64,000 bases of DNA, from IMG/VR virus record IMGVR_UViG_3300042563_000635, positions 34,898 to 98,897 of that record. One strand, written 5' to 3'. How positions within the stretch are numbered: position 1 is the first letter of the stretch; every line of letters starts with the position of its first letter. The position numbers were made by a program, and so were the translations under genes. Below the pieces are notes generated by a model. The model searched no databases and was not told the origin of the DNA. It saw only the letters and a program-made list of their open reading frames with translations. This stretch comes from a virus. Shown one piece after another: positions 1 through 8,473 of the stretch.

Positions 1-737
1 ATAAAATCAAATTGATTCTGACCCATCCACTCTAATTCAGCAAATACTCTTTCTAATTCGAATATCTTTACTTTATTGTATGTCAAGCTACCCCAATCAC
101 AGAAGGTACATGCATAGGGGCATCCTCTGTTTGTTTCGATAGTTCCGTTCCAACGAATCTCAGGGTGCTTCTTCATTAGTTTATCGAATATACCCGTCAG
201 ATAAGGACTAGGAATCGTATCTAAGTCATCAATACGAACGGTATCACCTGTACTAACTGCTACCCCGTTGTCATTAACTAGCATACCTTTAATAGATTTA
301 TAGTCAGGGGTGTCTTTTAAATGTTCTTCTAATACTGCACGGAATGTTTTTTCACCCTCAAGCTTAACGCATATATCTAAGAAAGGGTATTGTTCAAAGA
401 TATCTTCTTTTTCGATAGGGAATTCGGGGCCGCCACCAATAATGAATAAATTAGGATTAGCTAATTTTAATGCTTTCCCCAATTCTTTAGTATAACTACG
501 ATTCCAAATATATGTACTGAAGCCAATTACATCACTGTCTTTTAATATCTCTACTGCATCTTCTATGTCTTCGCGGCGCCAAATAAATTCCCCCAATTCA
601 TAGTTTTCATTAATTGTAGGGAACTGATTTACGTAGCTCCACAGGATTCCCGGACTATACGGCAAGTAATATGCGTTTAATTCCTTAGGACCCTGTTGAA
701 AGTTAGGACTGACAAAGCTGATTATCTTTTTAGACAT
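1..737 (-). CDS. B12-binding-type radical SAM protein, N-terminal part (cut by window edge)
   Basis: About 245 residues are visible; the 3' end lies beyond the left edge. The start ATG (735-737) overlaps the stop of the upstream SGNH gene as ATGTCTAA. Residues 1-130 look like a cobalamin-binding (Rossmann-type) domain, with FIIGGGPEFP near residues 98-107 as in many B12-dependent radical SAM enzymes. The radical SAM cysteine motif CPYACTFC follows at C206, C210 and C213 and would bind the [4Fe-4S] cluster that cleaves S-adenosylmethionine. Family members typically methylate unactivated carbon or phosphorus, or rearrange substrates, but the substrate cannot be read from sequence. It is the last visible gene of a minus-strand operon with four other radical SAM genes. 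The family call is firm; the reaction is unknown. Confidence 0.85.
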   Translation of the reverse strand, partial: MSKKIISFVSPNFQQGPKELNAYYLPYSPGILWSYVNQFPTINENYELGEFIWRREDIEDAVEILKDSDVIGFSTYIWNRSYTKELGKALKLANPNLFIIGGGPEFPIEKEDIFEQYPFLDICVKLEGEKTFRAVLEEHLKDTPDYKSIKGMLVNDNGVAVSTGDTVRIDDLDTIPSPYLTGIFDKLMKKHPEIRWNGTIETNRGCPYACTFCDWGSLTYNKVKIFELERVFAELEWMGQNQFDF

Positions 738-1605
738 TTTTATTCTGTATGAAGGTGGCCAATTCTTTGGCTATAAACTTGTATCCTTCAACAGTTGGAT
801 GAATACAGTTAGTCAAATATTTAGCTGGCCAGGCCCTCTTACTGTAAAACTCATAATGTCCGCCCCAGTCCTTAGGGTTCATAAGTCCGTCTAATTCTAC
901 AAAACGCTGTACAAATGCACCGTATTTTGTTTGATTATGCAAATACGTAGACCAATCAAACTTGTTAAACACATTGCCGGCGTTTTCTAGTAGATATTTA
1001 GTGACTGATCCACCCGGTGATTGATTGAATGAGTTAGCAACAACTACTTTAAAGCCATGCGCCTTAGCAAATGATTGCAAGTTCAATAAAGCCATTAATG
1101 CATTATTTGCGGCAAATTGTTCACTCCATAGCATTTTACCGTATACCGCCCATAAAGGTTCTTCTGCGCCACCTTCACCTGCAATAGGCCATGCGCTACG
1201 CCACTTGTAATGTACAAATTCACCGTTACTATACCCATCGTCTTGATTTTCATTTCGTTTGGGGTACTGATGAAAGAAGTCTAATCGTTCAAATCCACTA
1301 AGCATAAGAATAATATATCCTTCACTATTGTCCCAATCAATGCGGTCGCAGAAATGTAATTGATTGACGGCGGCATTATTTCCTATACCACGGACTCCCA
1401 AGTTCATAGGGGTATACTCAGGGAAATGATTCACACACAGTTGATTGACCCAACTGTTTTCATGCTCATACTTACGTAAATGAAAGTCGGGAACACCCCT
1501 TAGTTGAACTTTTCCGTTGTATTGGTTCCATATTTCTTCAGGATAGCCGCCTTCGCCTTGCGTCCAACTGCATCCTAAACCTACAATGTATTTCTTTTTG
1601 CTCAT
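730..1605 (-). CDS. SGNH/GDSL-type hydrolase
   Basis: A 291-residue protein. The N-terminal GLGCSWTQGEGG (residues 9-20) fits block I of SGNH hydrolases, with S13 as candidate nucleophile. CIHPTVEGY near the C-terminus (about 267-275) fits block V, with H269 as candidate catalytic histidine. Family members hydrolyse esters, often acetyl groups on polysaccharides, and relatives act in acyl transfer to glycans. No signal peptide or membrane segment is seen, so a cytoplasmic or virion role is likely. It starts 1 base after the upstream gene's stop and overlaps the next gene. In this operon of sugar enzymes, trimming or decorating a glycan with acyl groups is a reasonable inference. The substrate is not known. 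Confidence 0.72.
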   Translation of the reverse strand: MSKKKYIVGLGCSWTQGEGGYPEEIWNQYNGKVQLRGVPDFHLRKYEHENSWVNQLCVNHFPEYTPMNLGVRGIGNNAAVNQLHFCDRIDWDNSEGYIILMLSGFERLDFFHQYPKRNENQDDGYSNGEFVHYKWRSAWPIAGEGGAEEPLWAVYGKMLWSEQFAANNALMALLNLQSFAKAHGFKVVVANSFNQSPGGSVTKYLLENAGNVFNKFDWSTYLHNQTKYGAFVQRFVELDGLMNPKDWGGHYEFYSKRAWPAKYLTNCIHPTVEGYKFIAKELATFIQNKNV

Positions 1606-1606
1606 G

Positions 1607-2686
1607 TTATATACCTAATCTTGGGCGTAAATGCCATTCTTTATTAGTGATGAAATGCAAATGACCCTTGTTATTATACACTTCTCCTAATAATTCATAA
1701 TCATTTTCTGTAGTTATGAATTTTAAACACTCTGGAATTAATTTATCTTTGTCTTGTAATGTTTTAAACATCTGCAAAGCCATGTTCCTATTGTGTTTTA
1801 ATTTTGATTTAATTTGTTCATACATCTTAAACTTTGCACTTGGATCACTATTAAATAGTGCTTTTAATCTTAGCAAGTTGTCTATTATGCCCTGTATGCG
1901 TTCCTCGACAGTGAGCATACTGTCAAAGTTGTAGTCAAACAATTCGTCATACATTTCGATACCGTATTCTGAATACAACCACTTATGATAATTCATACTA
2001 GATATCACTAAGTAAGGCTTTAATGCGCCCCAGGGTTTAGCCGTTTTTTCAGTGGGCACAAAGAAATCATTTCTATAGTCAGTTTCTGCTACTATATCAA
2101 TAAAGCCAGTGAAATAGCTTTTTGGTAGACGTCCAGCACTGAAAGTTTGATTAGAGTTTAATTGAAAATCAGGTTCGTCTGACAATACTGAACCATCATG
2201 ATACTTCCAATCGTACATAGGATTAGTGCGCAAGTCTGGATATCTGTATGTGACGATACCATCATTGATTAAGTCATTGTTTACTAGTAAATCTACAAAC
2301 AATTTACGTTCATACTTTGGATTGTTGTTATATGAAGTGAATAGCTTATTGCTTGTTTCAAACACGTTTACGTCACCGTAATCAATTATAGTGCCCTCAA
2401 CACATGCTAAATTACCATATGCACTGCCTAACGTATTGACCCCGTGTATATAGGGTCTTATCTCTTTGTCGGGGCCGGCCCACAATACGTACATGTATTT
2501 CTTATTTTCTATGAGCCAATTTTCGATTAGGTTGAACAAATTATCAAAAATTAGTTCTACATTAATTTCGCCCAATGATATTACGGTAATATAATCAGGA
2601 TTTTTTAATTTTATATCCTTAATGATATCAGTATACCATTCAACTCCCGTCTCAGGGAATACTTGTAACACATATACGCGGGTCAT
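1607..2686 (-). CDS. TEKTxKP-motif protein, possible glycosyltransferase
   Basis: A 359-residue protein of no family I can name with certainty. Its clearest feature is PTEKTAKPWGALKPYLVI at about 211-228, followed by a segment with spaced acidic and aromatic residues (YDELFDYNFD). The gene product at 3665-5005 has the same block (TEKTWKP...HPFIMVG), so the two share a domain. The block resembles in form the TEK-containing donor-binding motif of GT10 fucosyltransferases (VTEKLW...PVVxG), which suggests a GT-B-like transferase; this is inference only. The start ATG overlaps the stop of the epimerase gene as ATGA, implying coupled translation with it. Confidence 0.5.
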   Translation of the reverse strand: MTRVYVLQVFPETGVEWYTDIIKDIKLKNPDYITVISLGEINVELIFDNLFNLIENWLIENKKYMYVLWAGPDKEIRPYIHGVNTLGSAYGNLACVEGTIIDYGDVNVFETSNKLFTSYNNNPKYERKLFVDLLVNNDLINDGIVTYRYPDLRTNPMYDWKYHDGSVLSDEPDFQLNSNQTFSAGRLPKSYFTGFIDIVAETDYRNDFFVPTEKTAKPWGALKPYLVISSMNYHKWLYSEYGIEMYDELFDYNFDSMLTVEERIQGIIDNLLRLKALFNSDPSAKFKMYEQIKSKLKHNRNMALQMFKTLQDKDKLIPECLKFITTENDYELLGEVYNNKGHLHFITNKEWHLRPRLGI

Positions 2687-3663
2687 TTATCATCGGTTCC
2701 GCATTCTATCTGTTCAACAATCCATTTATATGTTTTATGTATACCTACTTCTAACGATTCTGTAGGAGCCCAATTTAATTTTTCACGTATCAATGTGTTA
2801 TCACTAGTACGACCCATAACTCCCATTGGCCCGGGTATATTTTTAATATGAACTTTTTTACCAACAAGATCGGCTATTAGATAGACTAGATTGTTAATTG
2901 ATATCATTCGAGAGCTACCTAAGTTGACTGGCTCTGAAAAATCACTTTCCATCAAACGCTGTATGCCATCTAAACATTCATCAATGAATAAAAAGCTACG
3001 AGTTTGAGTGCCCGGACCCCATATCTCTATTGTTCCGCCAGGCTCGACAGTTGCTACTTTTCTGCAAAGAGCCGCAGGTGCTTTCTCTTTGCCATTATTC
3101 CAAGATCCGTAGGGACCAAATACATTGTGAAAACGTGCAATACGTACTTCTATGCCATAGTTCTTAGCATACGTCAAATACAATCGCTCACTGAATAACT
3201 TTTCCCAACCGTACTCACTGTCAGGGTTTGCAGGGTATGCGCTTGATTCTGACAACACTGGGTTGTCAGGGTCTAGTTGATTGTGCTCTGGGTACATACA
3301 TGCGCTTGAACTATAGAATATTTTAGCGTTTTTATTCTTTCTACGAACATTATCTAATATGTTTAAATTAATCATTACACTGTTATGCATGATATCAGCA
3401 TCGTGTTCGCCGGTAAAGATGTAGCCGGCGCCGCCCATGTCGGCAGCTAATTGATATATTTCATCGTAACTAATTGTATGAAATAAGCTCTCTACATTCT
3501 GTTGATCTCTTAAATCTACCACATAGAATTCATCAGCCTGCGACTTACTGTATAAGGGTTCTTTTAAGTCCACACCTACTACGTAGTGACCAGCTTTCTT
3601 TAATCTCTCTACTAAGTGAGAGCCTATAAATCCACCCGCTCCACATACTAAAATCTTTTTCAT
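2683..3663 (-). CDS. GDP-mannose 3,5-epimerase
   Basis: A 326-residue short-chain dehydrogenase/epimerase-type enzyme. The NAD-binding glycine motif GAGGFIG sits at residues 8-14. Stretches typical of GDP-mannose 3,5-epimerase follow in order: AADMGGAGYIF (73-83), SSSACMYPE (118-126), YGWEK (151-155), RFHNVFGPYG, GKEKAPAALCRK, TRSFLFIDEC and the C-terminal RTSDN. Y151 and K155 form the SDR catalytic pair. C122 and the lysine of EKAP match the epimerisation residues known from the plant enzyme. The reaction converts GDP-D-mannose to GDP-L-galactose (with GDP-L-gulose as side product), so the phage could supply an unusual nucleotide sugar to the neighbouring transferase-like genes. Length is normal and all key residues are present. 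Confidence 0.92.
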   Translation of the reverse strand: MKKILVCGAGGFIGSHLVERLKKAGHYVVGVDLKEPLYSKSQADEFYVVDLRDQQNVESLFHTISYDEIYQLAADMGGAGYIFTGEHDADIMHNSVMINLNILDNVRRKNKNAKIFYSSSACMYPEHNQLDPDNPVLSESSAYPANPDSEYGWEKLFSERLYLTYAKNYGIEVRIARFHNVFGPYGSWNNGKEKAPAALCRKVATVEPGGTIEIWGPGTQTRSFLFIDECLDGIQRLMESDFSEPVNLGSSRMISINNLVYLIADLVGKKVHIKNIPGPMGVMGRTSDNTLIREKLNWAPTESLEVGIHKTYKWIVEQIECGTDDK

Positions 3664-3664
3664 A

Positions 3665-5005
3665 TTAATCCTTAGGTTCTTCTCTTAAGCGTTTAGAGGC
3701 TTCTACACGTATCTTATCTGCTACCGTTTTAGAAGTGTTAGTAGTCAATATCTTAAAGTTATGATCTACTATAGGCTTTACCTTACGCTTAAAGTCTAGT
3801 ATTTGCTCTGGTGTCCAGCTAGCAATTTCTTTACAAACTTTCACAATCTCAAACAGTCTACGCTTAGGATCTTCGATTTCGTCATATGATTCATCCCAGA
3901 AGTCATCAAACGTTTGAAATCCAAACTCACGTAATGTACGCAATGCACCTGCAGTTCCTACCATAATGAATGGATGTTTTTCTTTTGCAGGCTTCCATGT
4001 CTTTTCTGTAGCAGTTAGTTCAGTCCAATCAAAATTTGTTTCAGTTATGATACTAACTAAGCTGTTCTGATAAAAAGGTCTAGCGGCTGCATCAAAGTCA
4101 CCGCACATTCTTTGTATCTCTGTCTCTCCGTCAATTACTAACGGTAACTTAGCCATGAAGTTTTCAACATCTTTGTTACCTATTTGTAGCATAGGGTTTG
4201 AATATAAGTCAACTGTAGTCTTAAAATGAACACTGTTCATCTCAGGGTCAGTCAAGTTCATGCTATAATAGCTACGGTCAACGATGCCGGCTTTGTCTAA
4301 TGCTAGTGCAAGATGTGTACGGTGAGGTCTAAATCTACGATTCCAGCATAAGAATACTTTTTCAGGCACAGTGTCAGTGTCGTACACTGGTTCCGGAGTG
4401 TTCTGTAACTGTAATGATAATGCATGTTGTGATATAGGGAAAGGTATCATTATCATACGATGCATTGGATCATCGGGGATTCCATTTCGATCACACCAGT
4501 TGTTGTATAATTGTTCTGCGTTCATACAACCAGTAATGTATATGACCTTGCCCATTGGAATTCTATTGTAATGTCCGAAGTAGGCATGCATTGCACGTAA
4601 TTGTCCATCTTGTACCCATGCTTCGGGTGCATAGTCAATTAAGAAGAAGCCATTACGATCTCTGACTTGATGTGTTATGTGATTAGGAGTATGACTGAAC
4701 TCTAACAAACCACCACCATTCAAGAAATAGTTCTGAAACTGTATACGCCAAGCTAATGTATATGGGTATATAAACGGATCATGTTCTTCTAAGCCAAATG
4801 TAGAAGATAACGGGTGATTACCGTTGTGCATAAACACTCGCCAATATATATCATCTGCCCAAAAGAAATTACTACCATGTGCGTCGGTGCTTTCACCCAC
4901 ACTAGCGTAACTCATAATGTTAGGCAACTCTGTGTTCACCATTGGACCTCTTGGTCCAATCCAGCTGTAAACAATTTTTAACGGATCATTTTCATTTAAC
5001 TGCAT
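3665..5005 (-). CDS. TEKTWKP-motif protein, possible glycosyltransferase
   Basis: A 446-residue protein. KVFLCWNRRFRPHRTHLAL at about 216-234 and TEKTWKP...HPFIMVG at 333-350 are its most conserved-looking blocks, followed by GFQTFDDFWDESYD. The second block recurs in the protein at 1607-2686. I recall similar RPHR plus TEKTxKP arrangements in unassigned viral proteins thought to be glycosyltransferases, but cannot verify this. Its stop lies 1 base from the epimerase start and its own start overlaps the upstream radical SAM gene, so it sits in the middle of a coupled operon. A GT-B-like role using a nucleotide sugar is plausible; no reaction can be assigned. Confidence 0.5.
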   Translation of the reverse strand: MQLNENDPLKIVYSWIGPRGPMVNTELPNIMSYASVGESTDAHGSNFFWADDIYWRVFMHNGNHPLSSTFGLEEHDPFIYPYTLAWRIQFQNYFLNGGGLLEFSHTPNHITHQVRDRNGFFLIDYAPEAWVQDGQLRAMHAYFGHYNRIPMGKVIYITGCMNAEQLYNNWCDRNGIPDDPMHRMIMIPFPISQHALSLQLQNTPEPVYDTDTVPEKVFLCWNRRFRPHRTHLALALDKAGIVDRSYYSMNLTDPEMNSVHFKTTVDLYSNPMLQIGNKDVENFMAKLPLVIDGETEIQRMCGDFDAAARPFYQNSLVSIITETNFDWTELTATEKTWKPAKEKHPFIMVGTAGALRTLREFGFQTFDDFWDESYDEIEDPKRRLFEIVKVCKEIASWTPEQILDFKRKVKPIVDHNFKILTTNTSKTVADKIRVEASKRLREEPKD

Positions 5006-5984
5006 TTTTTTCTAACCATTCGCCATCAAATTTAGGAATAATAATATCTGTTCCGCAATGACAGTGTTCTTTCTCACATATGATTTGTTTTGGGCCTACA
5101 CGATTAATATCATCTAATATATGACCCACGTAACCACCCATGCCGCAACTTGCTAGGCTCATCTCGCCTACGGGATTGATAAAGATACAATCACCCACGT
5201 TGCAACTCCAACCGTTAAAGAAGTTGTTTCCTGCTACAATAACTTCGTTGCTGTTACACACTTCAGTAGAATTATCTTCATACTTGTTATAACTAACTGT
5301 CAACGTAGTGCGTTTCATCGGCTTACGTTTAGTTTGTTGAATCTCCGTTGTATGCTCACGTAACCATGCTTCTTTAGCAGGATCTTTGTAGTGCCAAGGG
5401 CCTGTGTTTACTGACATTTCATCAAACAACGGTGTCCACTCTAAGAAGTAATTAGGCATTACTGTCTTAAGATAGTTTCCATAGTCAACTACTTCCCAGA
5501 ATCTTTCTTCGTGCATTAACATCTTAGTAGAAAGGTAGTTGACCTTGTCACATAAGAACATAGAGTTTTCTTCATATCGCTGTTTGTCTGCGAATTCAAT
5601 GTGAAAGCTACCCACTACATCGTCAAATAGATGATAGTGTTTCTTCCACCACTCTAGTGGACGACTCAAGTTAGTGTTAACTGCAAGAGTAGCACGAGGT
5701 AACTTTTCGTAAATCCATTCACAGATAGGAATAAAGTTCTTCCAAGCTGTAGGTTCTCCACCGCTGAAGAAGAACTTAAAGTTCTTATACCCTGCTGACT
5801 TGTAGCGATTGATAATCGTTTCTAAGTTATTTAGGTATATGTCTAAGTTACCTTCGTTACGGTCAGTGCCTCCCCAGTTGCCAGGGTTACAATAACTGCA
5901 CTTATAGTTGCAGAAATTGTTTACTTGCCATGTTATTGCGAGATAGGGCTGGGGAGCCTCAATCGCTATTAGCTTCTTGCCCAA
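4992..5984 (-). CDS. Radical SAM protein with C-terminal SPASM-like cysteines
   Basis: A 330-residue protein. The [4Fe-4S]/SAM motif CNYKCSYC is at C25, C29 and C32, and FFFSGGEPTAW, the SAM-binding GGE segment, follows about 50 residues later. The C-terminal part holds several cysteines (CNVGDC, SCGMGG, CEKEHCHC) that could bind an auxiliary Fe-S cluster, as in SPASM or twitch proteins that modify peptides or mature enzymes. The start used is TTG at 5984, preceded by AGAGGT at normal Shine-Dalgarno distance; no in-frame ATG lies near. It overlaps the upstream radical SAM gene by 16 bases. Unlike its three neighbours, it has no N-terminal twitch-like region. The substrate is unknown. Confidence 0.85.
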   Translation of the reverse strand: MGKKLIAIEAPQPYLAITWQVNNFCNYKCSYCNPGNWGGTDRNEGNLDIYLNNLETIINRYKSAGYKNFKFFFSGGEPTAWKNFIPICEWIYEKLPRATLAVNTNLSRPLEWWKKHYHLFDDVVGSFHIEFADKQRYEENSMFLCDKVNYLSTKMLMHEERFWEVVDYGNYLKTVMPNYFLEWTPLFDEMSVNTGPWHYKDPAKEAWLREHTTEIQQTKRKPMKRTTLTVSYNKYEDNSTEVCNSNEVIVAGNNFFNGWSCNVGDCIFINPVGEMSLASCGMGGYVGHILDDINRVGPKQIICEKEHCHCGTDIIIPKFDGEWLEKNAVK

Positions 5985-7240
5985 TCGAATACCTCTTTTA
6001 GTTCTGGAATAACTTCTTCCAATTTTTCATCCCTAAAGTCATCTAGTTCTTCATTGAACTTGATAAACTCTTGAATGCCACCCTTGTTCTCATCGCCCAC
6101 AGTCAAGTTATAGATAATCATTTTAAATCCATTGTAGATATCAATGTTATCTTTGTAACGATTCTGATAGACACGGTACAATTCAGCGAGTCTTCGCTTT
6201 ACACTAGCGGGTAGGATCATAATGTTAGCATACCAGGGGTTGGTAGCTAAATTAAAGCGTGGGCTAGATTTAGTATCAATAAACCCTTCATTGATCATAT
6301 AATCAAAGAAGTCAGGGAAAGTAAACACATTCCAAATACTGATGGTTGGAGTAATCTGAAATTCAGCATGCGGTACTTGCTCTTTTACTAACTTGATATT
6401 ACTAACAATACGATCCCAATCTGTACCCTTTCTGATACATTCAGCTACATCACCATGTGCGTCAAGTGATGCCCAAATTTTCAGTTTAGGGAATTTCTTC
6501 CAATACGCAATCAAGTCAATGTCTTTTTTATACTTCAAGCTACTAAAGTTTGTAGTATATGTCAATTCAACTTGATCCGTTAATCCGTTTTCAATCCAAT
6601 AGTCTAAGCATTCATAGTGCTCAGGAGTAATGATAATCTCGCCACCTGCAAAATAGACTTCTGTTACATCTTTGAGATATGGCTTAAGTTTAGCCATGAA
6701 TCCCATTTCTTCTGCTGAGTTAATAACAATCTTAGTGGTCTTGAAGTATTTCTCATAGTTGTCCATACCAACACGGTCGACAAACTCTTGTGCCCATTGA
6801 CTTGAACATCCTGGACCACAGCTTCTGCACTTCATATTACAGATACTACTAAAACGCAAGTCCATGTACTTCATTTCAAAGTCAATGAGGCTTCCGTCTT
6901 CCATTGTATTTTCTGCAATGTAGTTTACGTACTCTAGGCCCTTGCGCTTATTATGAGACTGGCGCATTGTCCAAGTACCCATTAGTTCTAAGTCATAGCA
7001 ACGCTTACATGCTTCGACCGGTTCATCATTCATCATAGCAGTGCGCAATTTCTTATAATCACTACTATTCATCATGTTGATGATTGATTCACCATCTTTT
7101 AAGTCTGCAACAGGCATATTGCTATCTGCAATACAGCAAGGCATTACTCGACCGTCAGGCCAACTGTGAAAATGAACCCAGGGCAATACACAGAAATGTT
7201 TTCCGTGCTTAACCAGGTTCTCTACTGTTACGTTATCCAT
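5969..7240 (-). CDS. Radical SAM protein with N-terminal twitch domain (copy 1)
   Basis: A 423-residue protein. The N-terminal region carries FCVLPWVHFHSWPDGRVMPCC (C17, C35, C36) and CKRC (C78, C81). This matches the arrangement of radical SAM proteins with an N-terminal twitch domain, thought to hold an auxiliary Fe-S cluster. The radical SAM motif CNMKCRSC follows at C134, C138 and C141, then YFAGGE as the GGE-type SAM contact. The same architecture is repeated in the next two upstream genes, which points to duplication and specialisation. The start ATG lies 3 bases after the upstream stop. Function is unknown; peptide or sugar modification are both open. Confidence 0.85.
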   Translation of the reverse strand: MDNVTVENLVKHGKHFCVLPWVHFHSWPDGRVMPCCIADSNMPVADLKDGESIINMMNSSDYKKLRTAMMNDEPVEACKRCYDLELMGTWTMRQSHNKRKGLEYVNYIAENTMEDGSLIDFEMKYMDLRFSSICNMKCRSCGPGCSSQWAQEFVDRVGMDNYEKYFKTTKIVINSAEEMGFMAKLKPYLKDVTEVYFAGGEIIITPEHYECLDYWIENGLTDQVELTYTTNFSSLKYKKDIDLIAYWKKFPKLKIWASLDAHGDVAECIRKGTDWDRIVSNIKLVKEQVPHAEFQITPTISIWNVFTFPDFFDYMINEGFIDTKSSPRFNLATNPWYANIMILPASVKRRLAELYRVYQNRYKDNIDIYNGFKMIIYNLTVGDENKGGIQEFIKFNEELDDFRDEKLEEVIPELKEVFDWARS

Positions 7241-7243
7241 TGA

Positions 7244-8473
7244 TTACTCCAATAATTCAGATAATTTATTTAACTCGGGGAATGTTTTCCAGAAACTTTC
7301 CTCACGTATTCTGTCAAGCGATTTAGTATGTCCTAAGAACTGAGTCTTAACGTCACTCCAAGTATCACTCTCATTAGCAAAATTTACAGCATCACGAACT
7401 AATCTTGACAAGCTAGTGCCGTCGTTATCGTTAGCTTCTGCCCATTTCAATGCTTTTTCCTGTGCTAATGGCTTCAATGATTTTGGTAAACTTTTTGCAC
7501 TGTAATACATAGGATGAACTGCAAGATATAAACTATGATACCAATCTTCTCTACGGATAATATTCTTATCTTTCAAGTATTGATAGAACTCACCAATCGT
7601 CAAGTAATTAAAAATAGAAAATACAGTATTCATTTGAAAACTAACATAGTCCAAATCTCTAAAGGTTAATAGATTGCTTTCTACTTTACCCCAATCAGTA
7701 CCTGAACGTAGTAATTCAGCACGTTCGCCGTAATGGTCAATTGAACAACTCAACTCAACCTTCTTAAAGTGTTTCCAAAGATCAAGTACATCATGGTTCT
7801 TGTACTTGATATTACTAGCATTGGTGTTATATCTTAATACTACATCAGTGCGGCCTTTACGAATCATTTCTTCTAGTATAACATAATGTTCTTCGGTAAT
7901 CAAGGGCTCTCCACCCGCAAAGTATGCTAGGTCTATGTGTTCTACTTGATCCAATACTTCTTCTAGTACTTTACCCTTACCATCGTCTACGTGAATAACA
8001 ATCGGGTGATCCTTATCGTAATTCTTGTTCATCTCTAGGCCCCACTGACTAGAAAACTCTGAACCACATGTACGACATTTGAAGTTACAAATGTTACTGA
8101 ATCTGATATCAAAGTAACGCATCTTAAACTCGTCTACTGTTCCATCTTCTTGGGTAGTGGGCACAACTTCGTCATAATACTTACCAAAGTGTTCTTTGCT
8201 ATAGTTACGGAAACTGTGTGGTCCTGCTTCTTCATGCTGATAACAGAACTTGCAGATTTCATTCTTACGCTCATTCAACATATCCAATCTAAGTTCTTTC
8301 ATCTTAGGGCTGTTGAATGCTTTGTGTAAAGTAACTTCTTTAGTGTTACCAAAGGGCTTTGTATAGTCGTTTGAACAGCAAGGATATATGTCTCCTTTGG
8401 GAGTCACGTTTAAATGAATCCAAGGAAACATACAAAATGTTTTGCTGTCGTTTAGTAAATAGTCTTTGTTCAT
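7244..8473 (-). CDS. Radical SAM protein with N-terminal twitch domain (copy 2)
   Basis: A 409-residue paralogue of the flanking genes. N-terminal twitch-like cysteines are FCMFPWIHL...YPCC (C14, C32, C33) and CKFC (C74, C77). The catalytic motif is CNFKCRTC (C129, C133, C136), followed by YFAGGEPL. The segment MRYFDIRFSNICNFKC closely parallels MKYMDLRFSSICNMKC of copy 1, so the two diverged from one ancestor. The start ATG overlaps the upstream stop as ATGA, indicating translational coupling. No signal peptide or membrane segment is visible. Retention of all cluster cysteines argues that it is active rather than a relic. Confidence 0.85.
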   Translation of the reverse strand: MNKDYLLNDSKTFCMFPWIHLNVTPKGDIYPCCSNDYTKPFGNTKEVTLHKAFNSPKMKELRLDMLNERKNEICKFCYQHEEAGPHSFRNYSKEHFGKYYDEVVPTTQEDGTVDEFKMRYFDIRFSNICNFKCRTCGSEFSSQWGLEMNKNYDKDHPIVIHVDDGKGKVLEEVLDQVEHIDLAYFAGGEPLITEEHYVILEEMIRKGRTDVVLRYNTNASNIKYKNHDVLDLWKHFKKVELSCSIDHYGERAELLRSGTDWGKVESNLLTFRDLDYVSFQMNTVFSIFNYLTIGEFYQYLKDKNIIRREDWYHSLYLAVHPMYYSAKSLPKSLKPLAQEKALKWAEANDNDGTSLSRLVRDAVNFANESDTWSDVKTQFLGHTKSLDRIREESFWKTFPELNKLSELLE

